From: Moorella humiferrea
GTDB taxonomy: Bacteria; Bacillota; DSM-521; Neomoorellales; Neomoorellaceae
DNA: 64,000 nt
Reading direction: 5' to 3'
Assembly: GCF_039233145.1 (NCBI RefSeq)
Contig: NZ_CP136419.1
Location: forward strand, 346,001-410,000
Shown here piece after piece: positions 44,039 to 51,312 of this stretch. The notes beneath the pieces are model-generated. The model saw nothing but the letters and a program-made list of their open reading frames with translations. It was not told the origin of the DNA and ran no database searches. Made by a program: the position numbers and the translations under genes. Numbering within the stretch: position 1 is the first letter of the stretch; the number at the start of each line of letters is the position of its first letter.

Positions 44039-44737
44039 ATGACTAGAATTCTAGTGGTGGATGATGAAGTGGCGATTCAGGAACTGGTACGCTATAACCT
44101 GGAACGATCGGGGTTTGAAGTACTGACGGCCCCGGATGGGCCTACAGCCCTGGCGAAAGCCGAACAAACGCTACCGGATCTCATTATCCTGGACTTGATG
44201 CTACCGGGTATCGACGGCCTGGAAGTATGTCGCCGTCTTAAGGCCAACAAGGCAACGGCAGCTATACCCATAATTATCCTGTCAGCTAAAAATGATGAAT
44301 TGGATAAGATCCTGGGACTGGAACTGGGGGCCGATGATTATGTTACTAAACCCTTTAGCCCCCGGGAGTTATTGGCCCGGGTTAAGGTATGCTTACGGCG
44401 GTTGATTTTACCGGAGGGCATGGACCAGCCCCGGCTGCAAGTAGGACCCTTCTTAATGGAGGTTCAGGAATATCGCTTTTACATAGCCAATACAGCTATT
44501 AAATTAGCACCTAAGGAATTTGAATTGATGCATTACTTTCTCCTTAATGTAGGTAAAGTACTGCGCCGAGAGCTGTTACTGCAAAAAATTTGGGGTTACG
44601 ATTACTGTGCAGATACCCGGACGGTAGATGTCCACGTCCACCACTTGCGGGAAAAAATAGAGCCGGATCCGGCCAACCCCATCTATATAGAAACCATTCG
44701 CCGGGTAGGGTATCGTTTCCGGGAAATTGTTGATTAA
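44039..44737 (+). CDS. OmpR/PhoB-family response regulator, likely Pho regulator
   Basis: The 232-aa protein has a receiver domain (RILVVDDEVAIQELVRYNLE, phospho-acceptor Asp in DLIILDLMLPG, Lys in DDYVTKPFSPREL) and a winged-helix DNA-binding domain (APKEFELMHYFLLNVGKVLR, YDYCADTRTVDVHVHHLREK). The start is the ATG at 44039; an earlier in-frame TTG at 43997 would lie upstream of or inside the -10. Its place between phoA and pst genes and its Pho-box promoter make it the likely PhoB/PhoP. No histidine kinase gene (phoR) follows, which is unusual. Confidence 0.88.
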   Translation: MTRILVVDDEVAIQELVRYNLERSGFEVLTAPDGPTALAKAEQTLPDLIILDLMLPGIDGLEVCRRLKANKATAAIPIIILSAKNDELDKILGLELGADDYVTKPFSPRELLARVKVCLRRLILPEGMDQPRLQVGPFLMEVQEYRFYIANTAIKLAPKEFELMHYFLLNVGKVLRRELLLQKIWGYDYCADTRTVDVHVHHLREKIEPDPANPIYIETIRRVGYRFREIVD

Positions 44738-44762
44738 AAGTTTACGATTATTTTATAGAACC

Positions 44763-44816
44763 TTAACTAGGGATTCATTAAGGGATAATTTAGACATAAC
44801 ATCAACTTTTTATAAT
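44763..44816 (+). promoter_or_regulatory. Pho-box array and promoter of the first pstS
   Basis: TTAACT (44763), TTCATT (44774), ATAATT (44785) and ATAACA (44796) at 11-bp steps, then TATAAT at 44811-44816. No -35 box is needed if PhoP takes its place. Confidence 0.85.
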
Positions 44817-44874
44817 TATTTTAGCCTGGTAGTTACCTGCTGACCATCTTAATTTAAAAGGAGGAGAATACTTA

Positions 44875-45981
44875 GTGCTAAGCAAAAAGAGCAAGTGGGT
44901 AGTTGTGCTGGTAATGGCGCTGGCGTTGCTGATGTTAGTAACCGCTTGCGGCAAGAGCGGTGAAACCGGCAAAGGGCCGGCGGGGAGCAGCGACGGCAAG
45001 GCTCAAAGCGTAGCCTTGAATGGTGCCGGCGCGTCTTTTCCCTATCCCCTTTACAGCAAGTGGATTGCCGAGTATCGCAAGGTGACTCCCAGTGTAGCTA
45101 TCGACTACCAATCCATTGGTAGCGGTGGTGGTATCAAAGGTATCACCGAGCAGACAGTAGATTTTGCCGGCAGTGATGCCCCTATGACGGATGAACAGCT
45201 GGCCAAGGCCCCGGGACAGATCTTCCACATTCCCACGGTTATGGGTGCCGTCGTAATTACTTACAACCTGGAAGGCGTTAAGACAGGCCTCAAGCTTACC
45301 CCGGAGGTCATCAGTGACATCTTTCTGGGTAAAATTAAGAAGTGGAACGACAACGCCATCAGTTCTTTGAACCCGGATGTAAAGCTCCCTGATAAGGACA
45401 TCACCGTTGTTCACCGTTCCGATGGCAGCGGTACCACCAACATTTTCACTGATTACCTGAGCAACGTCAGCAAGGAATGGAAAGAAAAGGTAGGTAAAGG
45501 TACTGCCGTCGAATGGCCTGTTGGCATTGGTGCCAAGGGTAATGAAGGCGTGGCCGGTACAGTCAAGCAGACGCCGGGTGGTATTGGCTATGTAGAGCTT
45601 GCCTATGCCGTCCAGAACCAGCTGCCTTACGCTTTCATTAAAAATCAGGCCGGTAAATTTGTGGAGCCCACCCTGGATACCACGACTGCGGCTGCTGCCG
45701 GTGCCGCCGCCAATATGCCTGAAGATATGCGGGTTTCCATCGTCAATGCTCCCGGTGAAAACTCCTATCCAATTGCCGGATACACCTACCTGCTGGTGTA
45801 TAAAGACCAGAAGGATAAGGACAAGGGTACGGAACTGGTTAAATTCCTGTGGTGGGCTATTCATGATGGGGAAAAGTTTGCCAAAGACCTGCTCTATGCG
45901 CCGCTTCCCGATAACGTCGTAAAACTGGCGGAAGCCAAGATCAAGCAGATCAATTACAAGGGTGAACCTCTTTATAAGTAA
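44875..45981 (+). CDS. pstS: Phosphate-binding lipoprotein PstS, copy 1
   Basis: The 368-aa lipoprotein starts at GTG after aaaggaggag. It has a signal with lipobox LVTACGKSG. Phosphate-binding motifs are NGAGASFPYPLYSKWIAEY, SIGSGGGIKGI, FAGSDAPMTDEQL and VHRSDGSGTTNIFTDYL. It hands phosphate to the PstC-PstA channel encoded downstream. The next gene is a close paralog with a 167-bp tract that is identical base for base. It has its own terminator and its own Pho promoter. Confidence 0.95.
   Translation: MLSKKSKWVVVLVMALALLMLVTACGKSGETGKGPAGSSDGKAQSVALNGAGASFPYPLYSKWIAEYRKVTPSVAIDYQSIGSGGGIKGITEQTVDFAGSDAPMTDEQLAKAPGQIFHIPTVMGAVVITYNLEGVKTGLKLTPEVISDIFLGKIKKWNDNAISSLNPDVKLPDKDITVVHRSDGSGTTNIFTDYLSNVSKEWKEKVGKGTAVEWPVGIGAKGNEGVAGTVKQTPGGIGYVELAYAVQNQLPYAFIKNQAGKFVEPTLDTTTAAAAGAAANMPEDMRVSIVNAPGENSYPIAGYTYLLVYKDQKDKDKGTELVKFLWWAIHDGEKFAKDLLYAPLPDNVVKLAEAKIKQINYKGEPLYK
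45580..45746 (+). repeat. 167-bp tract identical in the two pstS genes (partner 46909-47075)
   Basis: The two copies match at every base in this tract, including all third codon positions, while flanking parts differ at many synonymous sites. The near-identical zone extends to about 255 bp with four differences. This points to recent gene conversion or recombination between the tandem genes. Confidence 0.85.
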
Positions 45982-46062
45982 ATCCTCAGGCAATATTGCC
46001 GGGGATGAATGGCAGTAATTACTGGACGGGTTGGAAGCTGAAACTTGATTCATACCAGTGGA

Positions 46063-46090
46063 AAAGCCGCGCGTGGCGCGGCTTTCATAA
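46063..46090 (+). terminator. Terminator after the first pstS
   Basis: AAAGCCGCGC/GCGCGGCTTT stem of 10 bp with a 3-base loop. The following T run is short (TTTCAT). Confidence 0.75.
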
Positions 46091-46093
46091 TCC

Positions 46094-46147
46094 TTAACAT
46101 GATATTAACGTAGAGCTAATTTAAAAATAACACCAGTTTTTTATAAT
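46094..46147 (+). promoter_or_regulatory. Pho-box array and promoter of the second pstS
   Basis: TTAACA (46094), TTAACG (46105), CTAATT (46116) and ATAACA (46127) at 11-bp steps, then TATAAT at 46142-46147. Confidence 0.85.
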
Positions 46148-46206
46148 AATCTGTGGACAGGCAGTAACCTGCTGGTGGTATATTAAAAATAGGAGGAGAA
46201 TTTTAA

Positions 46207-47310
46207 GTGGCGAAGAAAAGCAAGCGGGTAATTGTGCTGGTAATGGCGCTGGCGTTGCTGATGTTGGTAACCGCTTGCGGCAAGAGCGGTGAAACCGGCA
46301 AAGGGCCGGTGGGTAGCAGCGACGGCAAGGCTCAAACCGTAGCCTTAAATGGTGCCGGCGCTTCTTTCCCTTACCCCCTTTACAGCAAATGGATCGCCGA
46401 ATATAACAAAGTAGCTCCTAATGTAAACATTGATTACCAATCCATTGGCAGCGGCGGCGGCATCAAGGGTATAACAGAGGAAACGTTGGATTTTGCCGGC
46501 AGCGACGCCCCGATGACAGATGAGCAAATGCGCAAAGCGCCAGGGCAGATTTTCCACATTCCCACGGTTATGGGCGCCGTGGTAATCACCTATAATCTCG
46601 ACGGCGTTAATTCAGGCCTCAAGTTGACGCCGGAAGTAATAAGCGGCATCTTCCTGGGTAAAATTAAGAAGTGGAACGACCCTGCCCTTACTTCTTTAAA
46701 CCCCGACGTAAAACTTCCGGATAAAGACATAACCGTCGTCCACCGTTCCGACGGCAGTGGCACCACCAATATTTTCACCGATTACCTGAGCAGCATTAGT
46801 GCGGAATGGAAAGAAAAAGTAGGTAAAGGTACTGCCGTCGAATGGCCTGTTGGCATTGGCGCCAAGGGCAATGAAGGCGTGGCCGGTACAGTCAAGCAGA
46901 CGCCGGGCGGTATTGGCTATGTAGAGCTTGCCTATGCCGTCCAGAACCAGCTGCCTTACGCTTTCATTAAAAATCAGGCCGGTAAATTTGTGGAGCCCAC
47001 CCTGGATACCACGACTGCGGCTGCTGCCGGTGCCGCCGCCAATATGCCTGAAGATATGCGGGTTTCCATCGTCAACGCCCCAGGCGAAAATTCCTATCCG
47101 ATTGCCGGATACACTTACCTGTTGGTATATAAAGATCAGAAGGACAAAGACAAAGGCACGGAATTGGTCAAATTCTTGTGGTGGGCCATTCACGACGGTG
47201 AAAAATATGCCAAAGATCTACTTTATGCCCCCCTGCCCGAAAATGTAGTAAAATTGGCCGAAGCCAAGATCAAACAAATTAACTACCAGGGGCAACCCCT
47301 TTATAAATAA
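46207..47310 (+). CDS. pstS: Phosphate-binding lipoprotein PstS, copy 2
   Basis: The 367-aa paralog of the preceding PstS has the same lipobox (LVTACGKSG) and phosphate motifs (SIGSGGGIKGI, FAGSDAPMTDEQM, VHRSDGSGTTNIF). Differences cluster in the first half of the mature protein (for example NKVAPNVNIDY against RKVTPSVAIDY). GTG start after ggaggag. Having a separate Pho promoter suggests a dosage effect or different affinity. The pstC promoter begins only 4 bp after the stop. Confidence 0.95.
   Translation: MAKKSKRVIVLVMALALLMLVTACGKSGETGKGPVGSSDGKAQTVALNGAGASFPYPLYSKWIAEYNKVAPNVNIDYQSIGSGGGIKGITEETLDFAGSDAPMTDEQMRKAPGQIFHIPTVMGAVVITYNLDGVNSGLKLTPEVISGIFLGKIKKWNDPALTSLNPDVKLPDKDITVVHRSDGSGTTNIFTDYLSSISAEWKEKVGKGTAVEWPVGIGAKGNEGVAGTVKQTPGGIGYVELAYAVQNQLPYAFIKNQAGKFVEPTLDTTTAAAAGAAANMPEDMRVSIVNAPGENSYPIAGYTYLLVYKDQKDKDKGTELVKFLWWAIHDGEKYAKDLLYAPLPENVVKLAEAKIKQINYQGQPLYK
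46909..47075 (+). repeat. Partner of the 167-bp identical pstS tract
   Basis: Second copy of the tract at 45580-45746, with no difference over 167 bases; the first mismatches are at 46908 and 47076. Confidence 0.85.
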
Positions 47311-47313
47311 TCC

Positions 47314-47367
47314 TTAACAATATTTTAACATGGGGCTAACTTAATTATAACACCGATCTTTTATAAT
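47314..47367 (+). promoter_or_regulatory. Pho-box array and promoter of pstCAB
   Basis: TTAACA (47314), TTAACA (47325), CTAACT (47336) and ATAACA (47347) at 11-bp steps, then TATAAT at 47362-47367. It is the best match to the consensus of the five arrays. Confidence 0.88.
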
Positions 47368-47432
47368 AATTTTTGGATATTAATCATAACTGCTCCGCAA
47401 AAACTAATTTTGTTGATGCGACGGACAAAGGT

Positions 47433-47496
47433 ACACCGGAGTGGGGAAATCGGGGTTCGACCCATGATTTCCCCTTGCCCAATTCAATGCCGGTGT
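47433..47496 (+). promoter_or_regulatory. Structured leader RNA upstream of pstC
   Basis: Three nested stems are visible: ACACCGG (47433-47439) with CCGGTGT (47490-47496); GGGGAAATC (47443-47451) with GATTTCCCC (47466-47474); and inner GGGT-TCG-ACCC (47453-47463). The outer 3' arm ends directly at the ribosome site ggaggt, so folding could affect PstC translation or stabilise the mRNA. It matches no riboswitch class that I recognise. Confidence 0.55.
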
Positions 47497-47511
47497 GGAG
47501 GTTTTGTGTAG

Positions 47512-48450
47512 ATGCCGAACCATAAAAATCGCCAGGTAGGCGATGGCTTCTTTCACGGCCTCACCTTGCTAGCGGCCCTGGTGATGCTGGGTGTGGTGAT
47601 AATCATCGCCCTCCAGCTAGTTAAAGGATCCCAACCGGCTTATGCCCGCTTCGGCCTTGGCTTTATTATGGGTTCCCGCTGGGATCCGGTCCACGGCCAA
47701 TTTGGGTCCCTGCCCTTAATTTATGGGACCATTGTATCGTCCCTCATAGCTCTGCTTATCGCCGTACCCCTAAGTCTGGGGATCGCCGTTTATCTGGCCG
47801 AACTGGCACCTTCCAGGCTACGGGGGCCGGTTTCCTTTCTGGTAGAGCTGCTGGCGGCCATTCCAAGTGTTGTCTACGGCCTGTGGGGAATATTCGTTTT
47901 GGTGCCGTGGATCCGGACGACCGTGGAACCTCTTTTACACCGTTTTCTTGGCTGGCTGCCCTTCTTTCAGGGTAATTTTTACGGGTTCGGCATGCTGGCG
48001 GCCGGCGTTATCCTGGCCATTATGATTATTCCTACCATCGCCGCCGTTTCCCGGGAAGTACTGCTGGCAGTCCCTAATACCCAGCGGGAAGCCATGCTGG
48101 CCTTGGGCGCCACCCGCTGGGAAACTATAAAAATGGCCGTTCTGCCCTACGGCCGTTCTGGCCTGTTGGGAGCAGTCATCCTCGGCCTGGGCCGGGCGGT
48201 GGGAGAGACCATGGCCGTGACCATGGTCATCGGCAACCGGCCCCAGATTTCTCCGTCGGTATTTGAGTTGGGCCAGACTATTGCCAGCATTATTGCCAAT
48301 GAGTTCAGCGAGGCCTTCGACGATCTGCATCTGGCGGCTCTAGTGATGGCCGGGCTAGTCCTTTTCACCGTTACCCTGCTGTTAAACGTCGTCGCTCGCT
48401 TGCTGGTGTGGCGGACGGCCAGGATAGCGGGAGGCGCGGGTAAAGAATGA
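47512..48450 (+). CDS. pstC: Phosphate ABC transporter permease PstC
   Basis: The 312-aa membrane protein has six hydrophobic helices and the binding-protein-dependent transport motif: [40 protein letters not shown] and GRAVGETMAVTMVIGN. The segment LLAAIPSVVYGLWGIFVLVP is typical of PstC. The ATG follows ggaggttttgtgtag. It overlaps pstA by 4 bp. With PstA it forms the phosphate channel. Confidence 0.95.
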   Translation: MPNHKNRQVGDGFFHGLTLLAALVMLGVVIIIALQLVKGSQPAYARFGLGFIMGSRWDPVHGQFGSLPLIYGTIVSSLIALLIAVPLSLGIAVYLAELAPSRLRGPVSFLVELLAAIPSVVYGLWGIFVLVPWIRTTVEPLLHRFLGWLPFFQGNFYGFGMLAAGVILAIMIIPTIAAVSREVLLAVPNTQREAMLALGATRWETIKMAVLPYGRSGLLGAVILGLGRAVGETMAVTMVIGNRPQISPSVFELGQTIASIIANEFSEAFDDLHLAALVMAGLVLFTVTLLLNVVARLLVWRTARIAGGAGKE

Positions 48451-49301
48451 GCGGGGGAAGAAATTACCGTCGGAAATTTATGAACACCCTGATGTTTGTC
48501 CTGGCCATGGGGGCAACTGCAGTAGCCCTCGTTCCCCTGGCTAGTATTTTAATGTATGTAGTGGCCAAGGGCCTGACGGCCCTTAACTGGGACTTTTTTA
48601 CCCAGCTCCCTAGACCCGTGGGACAGCCCGGGGGCGGGTTGGGCAACGCCATCATCGGCACCATTATTTTAGTTGTAGCGGCTTCCTTTATCGGCATACC
48701 TGTGGGGATTCTCGCAGGCATATATTTGGCGGAGTTCGGCCGGGGCCGCTTAGCCGGTCTGGTCCGGTTTATCTGCGACGTCATGACCGGTATCCCTTCT
48801 ATAATTGTCGGTATCGTTGTCTACGGCACCATGGTCCTGGCCATGAAACGTTTTTCGGCCCTGGCCGGGGCCGTGGCATTGGCCGTCATTATGCTGCCCC
48901 TGGTCACCCGCACGACGGAGGAAATGCTGCGCCTGGTTCCCAACAGCCTGCGCGAAGCCTCCCTCGCCCTGGGGGCTACCAGGTGGCGCACCACCTTAAG
49001 CATCGTGCTGCGCAGTGCCATGGGAGGAATCATTACGGGTTCCCTTCTGGCCGTGGCGCGGATCGCCGGGGAAACGGCGCCCCTGCTCTTTACGGCTTTG
49101 AACAGCCGCTACTGGCCTACCGGCCTTTTGGATCGCATTGCTTCCCTGCCGGTATATATTTACACCTATGCCACGACGCCTTATGAAGAGATGCACCGCC
49201 TGGCCTGGGGCGCGGCCCTGGTGCTGGTAGCCATGGTTATGCTTACAAGCATCGCCGCCCGAATGGCAGGCCGCCGGTTCGGCGGAGGGGGACGTCAGTG
49301 A
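48447..49301 (+). CDS. pstA: Phosphate ABC transporter permease PstA
   Basis: The 284-aa permease has a short N-terminal cytoplasmic part ([14 protein letters not shown]), six hydrophobic helices and the EAA loop: [20 protein letters not shown] and [37 protein letters not shown] is the family marker. It starts at an ATG overlapping the pstC stop by 4 bp and ends overlapping the pstB start. Confidence 0.95.
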   Translation: MSGGRNYRRKFMNTLMFVLAMGATAVALVPLASILMYVVAKGLTALNWDFFTQLPRPVGQPGGGLGNAIIGTIILVVAASFIGIPVGILAGIYLAEFGRGRLAGLVRFICDVMTGIPSIIVGIVVYGTMVLAMKRFSALAGAVALAVIMLPLVTRTTEEMLRLVPNSLREASLALGATRWRTTLSIVLRSAMGGIITGSLLAVARIAGETAPLLFTALNSRYWPTGLLDRIASLPVYIYTYATTPYEEMHRLAWGAALVLVAMVMLTSIAARMAGRRFGGGGRQ

Positions 49302-50059
49302 TGAAGGTATGCATGAAGATAGAGGATTTCAATGCCTGGTACGGTCAAAACCATGTAGTAAAGGACGTCAACCTGGAAGTGTACACCAACCAGATAACGG
49401 CCATCATCGGACCGTCCGGGTGCGGCAAATCTACCTTCATACGCTGCCTGAACCGGCTGCATGAATTGATCCCGGGCGCCCGGACAAAGGGCCGGGTGTT
49501 CCTTGACGGCGAAGATATATACGGTGCCAATGTGGATGCAGCCGACCTGCGCCGCCGGGTAGGCATGGTCTTTCAAAAGCCCAATCCCTTTCCTACCATG
49601 TCAATTTTCGACAACGTGGCCGTCGGCCTGCGCCTTCACGGTATACCCTCCGGGACCACCGTGGAAGAGGTGGTGGAGAGGTGCCTGAAAATGGTGGGGC
49701 TGTGGAAGGAAGTAAAAGACCGCCTGCATGTATCGGGGGCGGGTCTCTCAGGGGGCCAGCAGCAGCGCCTGTGCATCGCCCGGGCCCTGGCCGTGGAACC
49801 GGAAGTTTTGCTCATGGACGAGCCCTGTTCGGCCCTTGACCCGGTATCGACATTAAAAATAGAAGAGCTGGTAAAAGAATTGAAGGAAAAGTACACCATC
49901 GTCATGGTCACCCACAACATGCACCAGGCCGCCAGGGTGGCCGACTACACCGCCTTCTTTTTAGAAGGGCGGCTGATCGAGTACGGCGCCACTGCCGACA
50001 TTTTTACCAATCCAAAGGACCGGCGCACCGAGGAGTATATTACCGGGCGTTTTGGCTAA
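49298..50059 (+). CDS. pstB: Phosphate ABC transporter ATP-binding protein PstB
   Basis: The 253-aa ATPase has [19 protein letters not shown], Walker [21 protein letters not shown], the Q-loop [19 protein letters not shown] (a PstB marker), signature [16 protein letters not shown], Walker [15 protein letters not shown] and the switch His in [13 protein letters not shown]. It closes the pst operon. No phoU gene follows, although phoU often does; a terminator comes next. Confidence 0.95.
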   Translation: MMKVCMKIEDFNAWYGQNHVVKDVNLEVYTNQITAIIGPSGCGKSTFIRCLNRLHELIPGARTKGRVFLDGEDIYGANVDAADLRRRVGMVFQKPNPFPTMSIFDNVAVGLRLHGIPSGTTVEEVVERCLKMVGLWKEVKDRLHVSGAGLSGGQQQRLCIARALAVEPEVLLMDEPCSALDPVSTLKIEELVKELKEKYTIVMVTHNMHQAARVADYTAFFLEGRLIEYGATADIFTNPKDRRTEEYITGRFG

Positions 50060-50071
50060 AACAACAAATAT

Positions 50072-50094
50072 GCCGCCTTTCCGGCGGCTTTTTT
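50072..50094 (+). terminator. Terminator after pstB
   Basis: GCCGCC/GGCGGC stem with a 5-base loop and TTTTTT tail. Confidence 0.88.
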
Positions 50095-50175
50095 GCTGGC
50101 CGCGGGTTTACTGCAGGAAATCGGGTGCGGGCGGCGAAAAGAGGTATAGCGAAGCATTTGACGGGGGTGAAGCCT

Positions 50176-51312
50176 TTGTTCAGGTTGCTGCACCTGGCGG
50201 ACTTACATCTAGGTTACCATGTGGCCCTTCCTTCCCCCCTTAAGGAAGAAGTCTGCCGGGAGCGCAATGGGATTTTGAAGAAAGCCGTGGACCTGGCCCT
50301 GGACCCCAGAATGGCCATCGATATGGTGGTCATCGCCGGGGATTTATTTGACAACCACCGTCCGGAGGCCACCTTTGTGGAAGAAACCATACGGGAATTG
50401 GCCCGGCTGGAGGCCGCCGGCATCCGGGTGGTGACAGTGCCGGGAAACCACGACGAGATTACATATAACGACGCGGTTTACCGCCGCGAGGCCGGGCGCT
50501 GGCCGGGAATTTTGGTGAATGCGCCCATGCCGGCATCAGTTGCCGAATTTACCATTAAAGGTTATACCTGTCGCCTGGTGGCCATGGCCTATACGGGCGG
50601 GGTCACCCGCATCGACGGCCCGTTAAAAGACTTCCCGCCGGCAGGAGAAGGGGAGATAAGCCTGGCCGTTTTCCACGGCTCCCTGGATTGGGACGGGGGC
50701 GAAAGGAGCCTGCCCCTGGATGGTGCCGCCCTGGCGGCCGCGGGGTACGATTATATAGCCCTGGGCCACATCCACCGAGGGGGTGAGCGGCGGCTGGGCA
50801 AAACCCTCGCCTGTTATGCCGGGATGGTGGCCGGCAGGGGCTTTGCCGATCCCGGCACGGGCTCCTGGACCATAGTAACCTTAGGCGACGGCCCGGCGCG
50901 GGTGGAGGGGATACCGGCTCCGACGCGGCCCTGGCAGGTGATAACGGTCGACGTGACGGGTATGGGCGGGATGGAGGAGCTGGAAGCAGAGATAAAAGAA
51001 AACTTGACCGCAGATGCCATAACCCAGGTTCGCCTTGTCGGGCATGTGGGTTTTGAATTGGATCTGGAAGTCTTGCGGGTCCGTCTGGAACATATTTGTT
51101 CGTACCTGGAACTGGCGGATGAAACTGAAGGATGGGCGCCGGAGGTACTGGACAAACTGGCGGCAGAGCCCACCATCAGGGGCCTTTTCGTCCGCCGCCT
51201 GCGGGAAAAGCTTTCCCATGCGGCTTCACCCCAGGAGGCGGAGACGGTAAACCGGGCCCTCATGTACGGCCTGGCGGCCTTGAAGGGGGGCGGCGGGTCA
51301 TGCCTGCGGTAA
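50176..51312 (+). CDS. yhaO: Metallophosphoesterase, SbcD/YhaO-type DNA nuclease
   Basis: The 378-aa protein has the five calcineurin-like metal motifs of Mre11/SbcD: HLADLHLGYH (residues about 5-14), VIAGDLFDNHRP, VPGNHDEI, VFHGSLDW (His ligand) and ALGHIHRGGERRL. I start it at TTG 50176, 8 bp after gggggtg, giving FRLLHLADLHLG like other family starts; GTG 50125 is an alternative. It overlaps the next gene by 13 bp. The pair corresponds to YhaO-YhaN of Bacillus, a nuclease plus SMC-like ATPase acting in DNA repair or end processing. Confidence 0.85.
   Translation: MFRLLHLADLHLGYHVALPSPLKEEVCRERNGILKKAVDLALDPRMAIDMVVIAGDLFDNHRPEATFVEETIRELARLEAAGIRVVTVPGNHDEITYNDAVYRREAGRWPGILVNAPMPASVAEFTIKGYTCRLVAMAYTGGVTRIDGPLKDFPPAGEGEISLAVFHGSLDWDGGERSLPLDGAALAAAGYDYIALGHIHRGGERRLGKTLACYAGMVAGRGFADPGTGSWTIVTLGDGPARVEGIPAPTRPWQVITVDVTGMGGMEELEAEIKENLTADAITQVRLVGHVGFELDLEVLRVRLEHICSYLELADETEGWAPEVLDKLAAEPTIRGLFVRRLREKLSHAASPQEAETVNRALMYGLAALKGGGGSCLR

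Noticed and set aside
47451-47463. tRNA-like T-arm GGGTTCGACCC in the pstC leader
   Set aside because: No acceptor, D or anticodon arms can be found around it. It is better explained as the cap of the leader hairpin.
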